This document shows positions 23,018-35,163 of a stretch of DNA of 64,000 nt, in pieces; positions within the stretch are counted from its first letter, which is position 1, and each line of letters begins with the position of its first letter. The position numbers and the translations under genes are program-made. The notes under the pieces were generated by a model. It had not been told where the DNA came from and did no database searches. It saw nothing but the letters and a program-made list of their open reading frames with translations. The DNA comes from Sphagnum magellanicum (lineage: Eukaryota; Streptophyta; Sphagnopsida; Sphagnales; Sphagnaceae). The stretch covers positions 248,001 to 312,000 of the forward strand of contig CM038924.1 in assembly GCA_021904315.1 (NCBI GenBank), written 5' to 3'.

Positions 23018-24859
23018 GGTGCATATGTTGTGCAGTTATTTTGAGCTAATTGTTGTTGTGGAGATTTCTCTACAACTTCATCAAGCTTTTTTCTAGTGGC
23101 TTTAGTGGATGTTCTACATCCAAGTAATCACTAGTGGTGTGCTTAAACAATATGTTCAAGGTGCAGGAGGCCCCAACCACCACCCTATATATAGGCTTCT
23201 ATGTCTTTAAAGCATAAATGCTTGCATATACAAGGACATGCTAAAATGAAATAAAAGTTTTTTCCTTCAAAAACTTGTTGTAGTTTGAATGAGGATACTG
23301 TTGATTTTTTTGATTAGCGATGTCTCTTGAGTGCTAGTCAACATCACGTTTGAACCTTCCCAATGCTTTTGGAAAGGCAACAAAAACTCAGGTTGTAGAT
23401 TGTGTATAATGATTTGCCCAAGTTTTTGGGAAGATTATTATATGCTTATCTACACCCACCATTGGGAGTTGATGAACTTAATGGGTAGCCATGGAAGCTT
23501 GTCATTGTCGTTCGTGATGAAGGTGATGGTCTGTCACTTTGTGAGTGACTCTCATGAGGTTATGACTACACTCATTATCATGTTACCTATAATTGTTATT
23601 GTGGAGATTTTTCTGCAACTTCCCCGAGCTTATTTTGAGCAATGTAAAGGTGTGTTTGTTGTGTAGTTCTTTTGAACTACCTTATTTCTACAAGATGTTG
23701 AATGCCTTGGCTTTGGAACAAGGGTTAAACAAATAAAAACAAGCCAAGTGCTTAAAAAAACTTTAATTGTAGTTAAACTTTAGGTTATAATCTAGGATTG
23801 TTATATCATGAACTCAATACAATGCAAGTTGCTAAATGAAGGGACCTTAAGTAATTGGCTAGTTATGAACATTTAATAGCAAGCCAACTAGTTTTTTTTG
23901 TAAGGCTAGCAAATTATTTAAGATGAACTCATAGGATTGGGGTTGTGTTTCATTATTCTAACTATAATGTACACATTACATTATTGGACAAAATTATTAC
24001 AATATGATCATTCACCAGTTCACCTATCAACTCCATTATCTAAACCACAAGATGTGTGGTTTGCACTAAGTGCAACAAGATATTGCCAGAATTAAACAAA
24101 GGGATGTTGAACCCATCAATTTTAGAAGGTGTGAATGTCCATTCATGCATTGGTGAAAATGTGAATGGGTAGAACAATTTTCTATGCAAGGATGTGGGGA
24201 TGTTCCTTCTATGTGGTTGTGGGAGATTGTTGGGAAAGCACATGTAAATGTAATCACCAAATTTGGTCCATAGTTAGAACCAATTTGGAAAAAGTCAAAC
24301 AACTTTGGATCCCAAAAATCATAAGTGGTAGTTGGTGAGCAAGTTAATGTTTGTTTTACCCATCATGTGTGGCTAGAAATGGTGTTGGTGACTGTGTGTG
24401 TAAGGAAAGGCACAAAAGGCTAGAAAACAACAATAGTTAAATTATGGTCATCAAACAAAATTGCATGCCATTGACCCACCTCCCAAGCTTGCTGGTTCAA
24501 GTGGATATGGTTGGTCATTCATGCCAACTACATCCCAGAACATGGGTCCTTTCATGGCATCCCAAGTGTGCCATGTGAAGGAGGGCACCTTGTTTTAACT
24601 ATACAAACCGGCCTTCATTTGACAATACTATCCAACCCTAGTTTAGGTGCAAGCAATGGGGCACAAATCACTTCACCCATTAGTGTCCAAATTAGCCACA
24701 TACGCAAGGTCCATTGAGTCTCAAAGAAAATAGTAGAACTTGAGATGCATCACAAAAAACAGATGGTGAAAAACCCTAGTCCACCCAAGTTGATTTAGGA
24801 GGTTTTGTTATAGGTCGTTCCGTTAATAAGCCACGGTTTGAAGATTCAATTCAAAAGCT
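23018..24859. other. Decayed repeat-like DNA
   Basis: Two related phrases, near 23050-23085 and 23597-23635 (TGTGGAGATTTCTCTACAAC and TGTGGAGATTTTTCTGCAAC), show internal duplication. No gene is recognised. Probably part of the same decayed transposon landscape that continues into the En/Spm-like region. Confidence 0.35.
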
Positions 24860-26469
24860 TTGTACCAAGTACATGGATGTTTCCATTGTCCTTGTGAAAA
24901 ACTAGAACCCACAAGATATGGTTGATTTTAAAGCAAAGTTAGATGAAGAATTTGAGTACTTGGGAAATCAATTATCAATTCTTAGGTTGAAAGAAGTTGT
25001 GCAGTGCGCCTTGAAGTATGAGAGGTCATGCCTAAAAGGATTCTGGGAGAAGGATCCATCTCATGGTCCACCCCCTAATGTATCAAATGAAGCATGGCAA
25101 AAGCTTAAGTTGTATTGGAATTCTTTAAAGCAAATGGCCAAGTCCATGGTATAAAACTTGACTTCTTTTCACTTTGATTATGTGATATCCAAGTGCCTAG
25201 ATCTAGATGCATAGTTTAGATGAAGCAAACTACATGGGTTGGTTTTAATAATGCACTACAAATATTTTTCTAGGTTTAGATGGTTTGGACTGCATGGTTC
25301 CATTTTGGGAAACTTGTGTTGTTTATGGGGGAATTTAGTGCACAAGATATGTTCTAATAGCTCCATAGAGCGACTTACTACTTTGGAAATGTGTTTGAGT
25401 AGGCAATGAAGGCTTCTAGGGCAAAGGTTAAAAAACTTAGCCATTTTGGGAGGAAAGGGAAGGCTAGGGTTTTCCAAGACTTGGTGAGTTAGGTTCCCAC
25501 CATTTTCATGATTACAAAACTTGAGTAATTAGACAATTTATTTCAGGTTTGACAATGGCCTATCCATGTACATATAAAGCCTCATGGTTCATCCAAATGT
25601 GTCATGGGATCTTTTACATAGTGTGCATGTCAAGAACGACCCCCCTCCATCACCAAGGTGGCACAACAGCTCATTGATTATTCTAATAGCAAGGTACACA
25701 CTAAACCTAAACAAACTTTCACTTACTATTTTTGATGTGATAGGATTTGTTTTGGGCACTAGATGTATAACTCATAATCGTAGTTCACAAATGAAAAAAT
25801 TCAATGTTAATTTTCTAATTTAGATTGGGGAGGTTGTGATAAGAAGCCTCGAGTGGCATGGGGAGGTTACACAAATTAAAGCAATCAAACACTGCTCTTA
25901 ACAATGTTTTACATTTAATGACAAAAAAGGTTGGGTCAATCCAAGCTTGGCATGACCACTCTAAAAGGACACAGGTGGAGGTGATGGACAAAATATCATC
26001 CATGTAATCATGGATGACAAAGTTTGACAATAATTTGTCAACAATAATTGGACTTTTGTCAAGGCTCGAACACTTCCTCCCTAGCTCACAAGTACCTCCT
26101 GCACAAAAGCAATATGTTGAAACCTTTGCATGTGAGAATGGGGGAATTGCATGTAATGGAAGAAGGGGTAAGGGCGGAAAGAATCTTGGAAGGAGTGGTG
26201 GTGGTGGACAAAAGTGCAACAGAAAGCCCACCAGCAAAATCCTAGCCCACGCAAGAATACTTAGGGTTTACTTAATTTGTTGAAGAACCCGCATGCACAA
26301 CGAAGGTTAACCTTGTAAGTGGGGATAAAATCACAAGAGTAATGGGATGAAACCTAAAGCACTTGAGGTTCAAGAAAAACCTAACGCATTATCATTGGAA
26401 GGTACTTAATGCCATCCCAAGTGTGCATAAGTGATGCTTCAAACATTTGTCCACTAGATCTATTTCTAT

Positions 26470-27493
26470 TGTCGCAACCCTAGCTTTGGGCTCGCGACCA
26501 AGGCAAAGGGAATTGCAAGGGTGCGGGCCAAGAGGAAGCCCGGGAGTTGAAGCCAAAGGGAAGCCCGGGAGTTAAGCCAAAAGGAAGCCCTGGAGCTAAG
26601 GCAAAAAGAAGCCCGGGAGTTAAGGCAAGAGGAAGCCCGGGAGTCACACCACGTACTCCCGGGAATGTTAGAAAGTGTGAGGGAGTGAACCCTCACACTC
26701 CCAAGGCAAACTCCCACTTTGGGAGATGGAGTCCCGGTGGACTCCCGAAACTTCAGAGAGCGATTGCAGGGGTCAAACCTCAATGGATTGTGGCGTTCTT
26801 TATATCATTGGAAAGCTCTTGAAGCTTAGATATCTAAAATGGGCTCGTATTGCTCATTTGGACATCTGAAACATAAGTTATGGCCAAAAGAAGGGTCGGG
26901 AGTCGAATTCCCGGGAGTCTGCCAGTTTTGACTCCCGACCACTAAAAGTCGGGAATCGACCCGAAATACTTGGCTGCAGAGAACGTGCGACATACCGTTG
27001 GAAAGGTCTCGACGAGACCTACAACTTTGCTTTAGACCGCATCGCGATCCGAGGTCTGCTCGCAAAGTTATGGGGCTCCAAAGTCCCGGGAGTCCCATTT
27101 GGCGCGATTTCGGGACTCCCACTCGGGAGTCTCGGGAAAAATAGCCATTTGGATGTAGCCTTCGTGGAGAGCTGTAGAGTATACTATAAGGGGGAAGGTG
27201 GTGGCTTCCCCCAAGTCCGGGCCGTGGTGAGTCTTGTGTGTCCGTGTTGCCCGTGGCTCGTCTTAGCACCAAGGGTGCTCTAACTTTGCACTAACCACTT
27301 TGTGTGGGTTGTGTGCAGGCCCGTGTGAGTGACTAAAGCTTGTCAACTCTTCCTAGTCCCATCCCAGAGCTCCAACCCGCCCCTCTACCCATCAAAGGGT
27401 TGTGAGCTAGGGAGCGTGCTCCAACTCCTCCTTATTCCGCTGCTTTATACTTGGGCTCACATTTGAGTCCCTTGAGGAGTTGGGGGTGCGTCA
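26470..27493 (+). mobile_element. Solo LTR, copy B (youngest of three)
   Basis: Starts TGTCGCAACC and ends GTGCGTCA, flanked on both sides by a perfect 5-base target duplication TCTAT (26465-26469 and 27494-27498). This proves a complete, separate insertion reduced to one LTR. It is the longest copy (1024 bases) because of an internal short tandem array. It keeps many CpG sites where copies A and C show TG or CA, so it is the most recent. Confidence 0.9.
26534..26645 (+). repeat. Internal 25-26-base tandem array within LTR B
   Basis: About four to five units containing GAAGCCCGGGAGTT plus GCCAAAAG or GGCAAGAG variants, in a row. The corresponding place in copies A and C holds a single unit. 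The array therefore expanded after or during the spread of this LTR lineage. Confidence 0.8.
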
Positions 27494-28515
27494 TCTATGC
27501 TCACATTGGGGTTGAAGTATATGTGCATGTTTTGGTCAAGTACCAACTTTAAGGGACTCATGCTTGTGGATGGTACACAACCACATGTGCAAAGGAATTA
27601 AGTAGACATCTAAAGGCTAGGAATGAGGTTGAACCAATGATTGGCAACACTACTAAACCCACCTGTGGAATAGTTGGGAAGGAAAACCCTAATTTGGGTA
27701 GAAGGACGGTTGCTCAAAAAGCCATAGTAACTACAACATCAATGTGGGAAACAAGGTTGAACAAAGGAACCATGAAACCACAGAAGGATGTTGAAGGGTA
27801 TAAAATGCCAATTGCACACCCACAAAAGGTATGGGTTCCAACCTTGTTTGAAATTACAATCTTATAATTTCTTGCTAATGAACGATCCTTACTTGAATTT
27901 ACATTCTTGTAATCTTTTTGCTGATGAAGGATCTTTACTTAAAATTGCATTCTTGTAATCTCTTGCTTATGAAGGATCTTTACTTTGAAGTTGGTGTCTC
28001 CTTTGTGTTTTTGGGCATATAGTTTAATAGGGGTGCCAAAATGTAGTTGTTGGATGGTGCCAATGTTAATCGAACAATGGTCGTTGGAAGGATTATAAAA
28101 CTTCCAGGGATTGATTAATCTTACCATGGCAAACCAATATTTGAAGAATATTATTCAGTTGGGGTTGAAGATGTAATGGATGGTAAAGTCCCATTGTTTG
28201 TGACAAATGAGGCAAATGATTTGCCTTAACTACATTTCAAGGACATAGTAAAGACCACCACTTTATGGGACCGTGAATACCTTGCTATAGTTGACATTCC
28301 TTAGCTATTCATCATAGACCATACAATTTTGTTGCCTCACCAAGTTGTGTCTTCATATAATTTTCTACCACTATATTATTAGGTTGTGGACTACATGTCT
28401 CAAATGGACTAGAAGCCCATTCACTAGTCTTGTTAATAGTCTATAAAGATTATTAAAGAATTTGGTGTGGATTAGGGTGGTAAGGATCCATGGATGTTAA
28501 TTTATGGAAATTGTT

Positions 28516-29410
28516 TGTTGTAACCCTAGCTTTGGGCTCGCGACCAAGGCAAGGACTTGCAAGGTTGCGGGCCAAAAGGGAAGCCCGTAAGTGAAGGAAA
28601 ATGTGAAGGAATGAACCTTCACACTCCCAAAGGAGCTTCCACCTTGGGAATTGGAGTCCCAGTGAACTCCCAAATGTTCAGAGAGTGATTGCAAGGATCA
28701 AAACCCAATGGCTCGAAAAGTTATTTATACCATTGAAAATCTATTGAAACTTAGATGTCTAAAATGGGCTTGCATGACTCATTTGGACATCTGAAACACA
28801 AGTTATGGCCAAAAGAAAGGTCGGGAGTCAAATTGGCAATTTGACTCCCGACCAATAAAAGTCAAGAATTGACCTGATTTCCTTGCGTGCAGGTGGCGTG
28901 CGACATACCGTTGGAAAGCTCTCAACAAGTGCTACAACTTTGTTTTAGATCTCATCCCAATCAGAGGTCTACACACAAAGTTATGGGGCCCAAAGTTGCG
29001 AGAGTCCTAACTTTGGCAATTTTGAGACTCCCACTTGGGAGTCCCGGGACAAAGAGCCATTTGGATGTAGGCCTCGTGGAGAGGCACAAAGTATACTATA
29101 AGGGGGAAGGTGGTGGCTTCCCCCAAGTCCGGGCCGTGGTGAATCTTGTTAGTCCGAATTGCCTCGTGGTTCGTTCTAACACCAAAAGTGTTTCAACTAT
29201 GCACTAACCAACTTGTTGTTTGGTTTGTGCAGATCCGAGTGAGTGATTAATTGCTTGTCATTCTTCCTAGTCCCATCCTAGAGCTCCAGCACGCCCTTCT
29301 ACCCCCCCAACGTGTTGTGAGCCAGGGAGTGTGCCCCGATTCCTTGTTCTTCTGTTGTTTTCACTTTAGACTCACATTTGGAGTCTATCAAGGAGCCAGG
29401 GGGCGCGTCA
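28516..29410 (+). mobile_element. Solo LTR, copy C (plus orientation)
   Basis: Starts TGTTGTAACC and ends GGCGCGTCA, with the same internal blocks as copies A and B. Flanking 5-mers TTGTT and CTATT agree at three of five positions, the differences being transitions, which fits an aged target duplication. Without the internal expansion it is 895 bases, like copy A. It lies about 1 kb downstream of copy B in the same direction, but B has its own perfect target duplication, so the two are separate solo LTRs. Confidence 0.82.
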
Positions 29411-30900
29411 CTATTTTATAACTCAAATATGGGGTTGCTGATGTGACTATGTAGTAATGAGGATGGCTTATAATGGAGACACTTTTTGTAAAACCTTGTG
29501 ATGGCCTCAAAGGATCATGTGTAAAAGGTTTGTGTTGCATTTATATGTTGTGCATATTATACCATGGATTTTTGATTGTGTCCAGGAGGGCTTGGGACAT
29601 TAATGCAATGGAAGAACTATACATGGCCTAAATGTATGTTGTGAGTTTATTGCCATAACTCCATGCACATTTCTTTATTAGCTTTTAATGTTGAGTATAT
29701 TTAATATAACATTTGGAAAATTAACTTGAAATTAATCCATTTTTTTTTATATTAGTTGTCTCTTTAGTGCTAGGGGGCATGGTGACTAATAGGTAGGCAA
29801 GCTTCATTTAGCCTAATGCATGTTAGTTGCCTTACTTATGATTGTTCATGCATAATAGGGCGTGTAATTTTCATTGAATTTAGTGCATATTTTGCTCAAT
29901 GTTGGTGGGGGTTTGGGGCTAGTAAGCATGTGCAGGGTATTTGGGAACAATGATATCAAGGCTATGTGGATGAATTATTACTTTCCTTAAGAGTATTCAA
30001 GTAAAATGTTTGAGTAAATGGTACTTGAATTTGATGATATGCCAATGCTTTACTATAGATTACCCAATTGATGAAAGATATTTGCAAGTCAATGAAATTT
30101 AGAGCATTTCCATTGGTCTAAGAGATTTTGTGGAACATTAATTATTTCCAAAATGGTACATAGTTTGTAAATGCCTTTGCAAGACTTATATGTAGTTTCA
30201 GACTTAGTTTACTAAGTGAGGTTGCTTTTGATAATAGTTGCTTCCTTGATTTTTGTAGCTTGAAAAGTTTGATCTTACATATACTAGATTTCACATCATA
30301 GCTAATTGTAGCACATGATTGCATTTTTATTGACCATTGCAATTTTTTTGTATTGTTTGAGTTGTGGAAATCCTAATACCTTTGTGTGATGGTTGCAAGA
30401 CATTATTCATGGAACTTTATCATCAAGGGCATGGAATCTTTGTCCTTGGAGTTGTCCCCCTATTGGAGTATAATAAACTTTGTTGCAATTACACATTTCC
30501 AATGGTTGGTATGTGGGTTCATTTGGTTCTAAGCTATTAATTTAGATTGAAATTGAATTAGAATAGGAAGTCACATATTGACAACTAATTATAGGAGTTT
30601 TACATTGCCTTTAATTGAGGTTTGAAGATAAGAATGCATACTAGATGTACTAGTGATTTCATTAGATTTCATTTGTTTAGCTTGAATGGTTCATATACTA
30701 TAATTATTCCAATAAAGATTCAACTTAATGCCAACTGCATTGTAGTCCATTGGTCAACTCAATATCAATTATAATGACAAAAGAAAATAAACGTGTTAAC
30801 TTCCTTGTAACTAATCTTGACCTCTTTTCTTACATATATCTCCCACTATACTAGTTAGGCTTTGTATTTAAGCTCGACTCCTTTCACAACTTTGTTGATG
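29411..30900. other. AT-rich intergenic DNA, no gene seen
   Basis: Only short open frames (30142-30342 minus). No recognised domain, terminal repeat or RNA gene. Confidence 0.45.
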
Positions 30901-30949
30901 CACCTTGCGCAACATTATTGCTAAATCTAGTCGACCTATCAACTAAATT

Positions 30950-31400
30950 TTTACTATTGTTCGACTTTTATTATGGGGGCATGAGTGTGCCATGTGCTAC
31001 TTCATTATTAGTCATTTGTTCAATCTGTCTTATTGTGCAACATGGCGCATAATAAAAAATGTCATGTGTTGCCCCACTATTAACCTAAATGCTCCATAAA
31101 CATAATTATGATATAGTCAACTTTGCAACTCAATTTCTACTATGCCTCGACTAATCCATTAAACATATCAAATCGCCATGTGTTATTTCATTGTCAGCCA
31201 AATGATTTTATCATCGTAGTTGCAACATAGTCGACTTTCCAAGTAATCTTTTATTTTGGGTCGACTATTGGTTTAAGGTTATGAATGTGCCATGTGTCAC
31301 CTCACTACTGAACAAACACTCCAACTTGCATACATCTAGCATAGTTGAAATTACAACTAAATGTCTGCTGACATCATGCCCAGTCAACGGATGAAATTCA
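30950..31400. repeat. Degenerate repeats around GTCGACT and CATGTGTCACCTCA motifs
   Basis: Related phrases recur at about 30993, 31053, 31174 and 31293 (GCCATGTGCTACTTCATTAT and variants), each with a nearby TCGACTTT or TCGACTAT. Spacing is irregular, 60-120 bases. This looks like the repetitive subterminal zone of an old transposon. Confidence 0.5.
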
Positions 31401-31668
31401 TCCACCATGCGAAAGTAGTTGACAACATCCTTCAACTAGATTGGTAGAATATTTTGCTACTAAAATGGTAAGTAGTGGCTATTGTTATGGTATTGACACG
31501 TGGCAAACATTTTCACTTGTAATGACATTCTCAACTTGTACTTATCGACTTTGTTGGTTTGCAGTTGAAAAAAACATTTCCTAGTTGCAAAAAATAATTT
31601 GCAACTGTTTTTGTAGTTTTCAACTATGTTTGTAATTGAACAATAGTTGAAAATGTAGTTGCAAAAGG

Positions 31669-31688
31669 GGGTGGGGGTGGGGGGGGGT
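31669..31688 (+). repeat. G-rich tract
   Basis: Runs of five and nine G separated by single T. Could form a G-quadruplex. Nothing else seen around it. Confidence 0.6.
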
Positions 31689-31699
31689 TTCTACTAATG

Positions 31700-33940
31700 T
31701 TTATTAAGACTTTGAAGCAAGTTGGAACAAACTCTTCACTCTTATATTATCAACCTCCCCACAAGGTCTATTCGTGCATGCACCTTGGCCTCCAAAATGT
31801 TTCATTCACTACATCAAACATGTTCATGAATCATAATTTAGTTATTATATGCCAATGAACCACACCAAATTTTAGTATATTAGTTTTTACAATAGTGGAG
31901 AACCCAAACACTTATCAAATTCAATTAAGAAATAACCTATAAATAATTAATTGTGGTACTAAATCCAAGCTTTTTGATTATTTAAACCCTAAACCTTGAA
32001 ACATTTTGCCAAGGCACTTACTCCCAATCCAAAGTATTACAACCTAGAGGATTGCATAAGTACTTTCCCTTCATTTGAAAGGTTCTACCAATCATACCTT
32101 AGTGAGTCATCATAGTCATAAAATTCATTTTTTGATGAATCACTTCCAACACTTTGCTCTTGCAATTTTTCCAAAGTTTGTTGATCAAGAGCCATCTCCA
32201 AGGATACCCATATAAAGCTATCCCAATCATAGCTACTACTATCTATGAAGGTCTTCCAAGCCTTATTAGTAACACGAAAATTACACAATACTTTGAATTT
32301 GGTCAAGTCAATATAGGCATAATTTTGGGGCCATGCGCACTTTATGATTAGTTTATCAAGGAAGGAGCCTGACAACATTGTCCACATTTCTACTCATGGC
32401 CTTTGTCAAATTTTAGTATATTGCCCTCTAGATCCAAGTTGAATCAAAAAAATTTGAGGAAGCAAGAAAAAACCCATTAAACTAGCATATGTACTTTTTT
32501 TCAAAGTTAACATGTATATGTTTTTTTGTTTAAATTACCATAGTTAAAAAGATTGACAAATCCATCTTGTCTAAAGTATAGATTATTTGTAGGAAATTGC
32601 TTAGGAATTGTGATTTCTTATCATGCATATATACTCATGATTAAGTTTGCTAATTCATGGCATTGAACATGTGGGAAACATAGACATGACTAAAACACAT
32701 GGTGCATATGGCATAAAGTAAAAAAGGTAGAAAAATACTAACCTAAATCTGAGTTCCAAAAATGATCTTGTGTTTATTACGTTCAATGAATAAACCATCA
32801 ACAAACTGCAAAATATGTTGTTAATGCAAATTAATTTAAATGAAGCATAGGTGATAACAAGCGTAATTTGCAACACCAACTATGTCCATCAAATTAGCTA
32901 CACAAACTTGCAAAATTGAGAATGACCCATACATGCAAAATCAAGGTTAATAGATATGCATAAGACTTGATGTATTAATGAGTGCTCTACACTAACAAAA
33001 TCAAGGATCAATGATCTACACTCCACCTTTACTGATCATTGATCTTATTGTCACATTTGACATCAAAAAAGTTGATGTGGAGGGTGCAATAAAAACCTTC
33101 TAATGAGAGTTGCAGAAAAGAGTAAGAGAACAATTTGTTGAAAAATTATATTCAAACCTACACACGAATGATGTTGTCATTATTGTTGCAAGTTACATGG
33201 ATCTAGGCGTAGGGGTTGAACATAGTTTGATGCCAACTTTGGAACACATTCCATGGATCATCCAAGTTTTGTCGTAGTGCATATAACCCATCACCTACAA
33301 CAATAGTACTTGCATTCTCTACAAACAATCTACACAAACTTACAAAATTGGAGACAAAGAAATGTACATGTACTTCCAAAATCAAACATTAACATCCATT
33401 CCAAGTTTCAAGGAGGTTACCTATTCACTAGTGCTTGGGCAAAAAAACCTCCCTAGGAGCTTGTGTAATCTATGTAAAGCACCCACAAACTTTGTAAAAC
33501 AACTTTGTGAGTACTCTTTGTCCCTCACTTGCTTTTCAAACCCTTGTCAAAATGATGGTGATGGTGCTTGTGCTGAACACAAATAACCTAAGAGAAAGAA
33601 GTGCACTAATGGTAATGTTGACTGTTTGTCATGAAGAACTTGAAAGACAAAGAAGTAATATGATGGTGATGGCAATTATTGACCTTGAGGAACATGAGAG
33701 AAAGATAATACATACTATCTACAAGCATAAATGAATGCAAGCATTAGGGTTTAGTTATGTTGCACACAATTCATTTTGTGTAAGTTTAAAATCAACCAAT
33801 TAAATTTTGCCATGTGGTAGTGAGAAACTTTTAAGCACTATCCCAAAGGAATCTATTACTTTTACTTAAGTAAACATTTTAGCTCATTTCTTGGCGTTTT
33901 TATTCAAGCACACTAGATCACAAATTTCTATGCTTAATGG
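31700..33940. other. AT-rich intergenic DNA with unassigned frames
   Basis: A 100-codon minus frame (32085-32387) with an acidic C-terminus is the longest, but I recognise no family and it has no neighbouring supporting exons. Phrases such as ACACAAACTTGCAAAATTGAG near 32900 recur near 33335, which suggests duplicated repeat DNA. Confidence 0.4.
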
Positions 33941-33979
33941 GTTTGTTTCAAATCGTATGAAATATGTTATATCATAGGT

Positions 33980-34110
33980 TTGTATTGTTTAAACATGAAA
34001 ATGTGCACGATTTTCATGTGTAAACAACATGAATAGACATATAACATTTGTTTTTAAACAATACAAATATGCATATGACATTCATGTCTAAACAATGTGC
34101 ACGACATTAT
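33980..34110. repeat. Hairpin-forming AT-rich inverted repeats
   Basis: ACATGAAAAT (from about 33993) and ATTTTCATGT are perfect 10-base arms around GTGCACG. A wider pair, TTTGTATTGTTTAAAC and TTTAAACAATACAAA, encloses it. Probably the folded core of a small inverted-repeat element. Confidence 0.5.
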
Positions 34111-34390
34111 GAGTAGATGAATGACATCCACGTTTATTCCATATGAACTTATGAAAAGTAAATTTCACATGACTATTATTGTAAAATTGTGATCCATTAA
34201 GTTTGTGATGTAGGTGAAACTTAAAAACCTTTGGTAATATATCCTGTGCTAAGAACACAAAAACATAGTGCAAATGGGCTCCTTTGATCGAGAAGTAGTT
34301 AATCCCACCATTAGGTTGAAGGAAAGAAGTTGACGAAAGTGCCAAGGGTGTTCACCTTGGAGTAATGTCAACGAAGATGTTGACATTTCT

Positions 34391-34960
34391 AAAGTGGGGG
34401 AGAGTGACATGCCCTTCTAGGCAGACCCCCAAGTGAAAGGATTTGCTTAATTAATATTGAAGTTTGATCCAACGTGGGGTGACTTTCGCAGTTGCTTGGG
34501 TTGCAAGTCTAGGGTTGGGTTGGACTCCCAATTTGACAACATTCAAAATCGCATAACTATCAATAAGCTAAGTCCTTGAACTAGACAAGTTTGCAATTAG
34601 GCCAGAAAACAAAAGATGATAATCCCGAGTGACAAGGCTTTGAACCATCTTGGAAGTCCAAAACGAATTTTTGTCCCACCTGTCTAAAGGTCAGGGTTAG
34701 CATTAAGTTACAAAACAAGTATGAATGCCATAACTTCACCAAATGCATGGTTTTCCATGTGCAGGTGTTTAGCAAGGCGTGTGAAGAGGCAATGAATAAC
34801 AGCACCAAGGCAAAACCCGATGCGATAATCAGAACCCTGAGTTTGGTCATGCACAGAGTGAGATTTTTAAAAAAACTTGCAAAAACGTACATTAGCATTC
34901 AATGGGGGATGAAACTGAAGAAACCATCAATTTTGGTTGTAAACTGAATTTTGATCTTGT
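34391..34960 (+). mobile_element. Possible 3' end of an old LTR retrotransposon (polypurine tract and LTR start)
   Basis: AAAGTGGGGGAGAG (34391-34404) is followed directly by TGACATGCCC. That is the usual layout of a plant retrotransposon polypurine tract followed by the TG of its 3' LTR. The LTR right edge, its partner LTR and a target duplication were not found, so the end given is a guess. If real, it is an old and broken copy. Confidence 0.35.
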
Positions 34961-35163
34961 CTTTCCTTTCTCCTGAGCGCCTCCACTGCTGCTACATATT
35001 CTTTCACTGCTCTAACTGTATAACTACTATAATTAGTCTCGAACCTTGTGCATTAAATGCTGAGTATCAGCATTTCGTACTTGAGATTTAATAAAATGTC
35101 TTTACTTTGTGGATACCACTGAAAGAGAGGCTCCAATTAGCTAATGCTGACGATGATGAAGCA

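Larger units (their letters stand above)
24860..28515 (+). mobile_element. Decayed En/Spm-like (plant transposase family) DNA transposon remnant, interrupted by solo LTR B
   Basis: The frame at 24918-25154 reads LKYERSCLKGFWEKDPSHG, then PPNVSNEAWQKLKLYWNS and MAKSM. This pattern (R-x-x-LK, P-x-VS-x-x-W-x-x-L-x-x-YW, K-S) is characteristic of the plant Ptta/En/Spm transposase family. Past LTR B, about 28060-28260 reads RTMVVGRIIKLPGI, KPIFEEYYSVGVEDVMDG and KTTTLWDREYLAIVD between stops, compatible with the C-terminal part of such proteins. Termini and target duplication were not found. The assignment is from motif memory and the element is heavily mutated. Confidence 0.4.

Noticed and set aside
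26826-27272. 148-codon minus frame, also mirrored in the other LTR copies
   Set aside because: It runs through the LTR and recurs only because the LTR is repeated; no protein family seen.
26470-29410. Copies B and C read as the two LTRs of one short element
   Set aside because: Copy B has its own perfect TCTAT duplication on both sides, and the DNA between B and C resembles transposase remnants, so they are independent solo LTRs.
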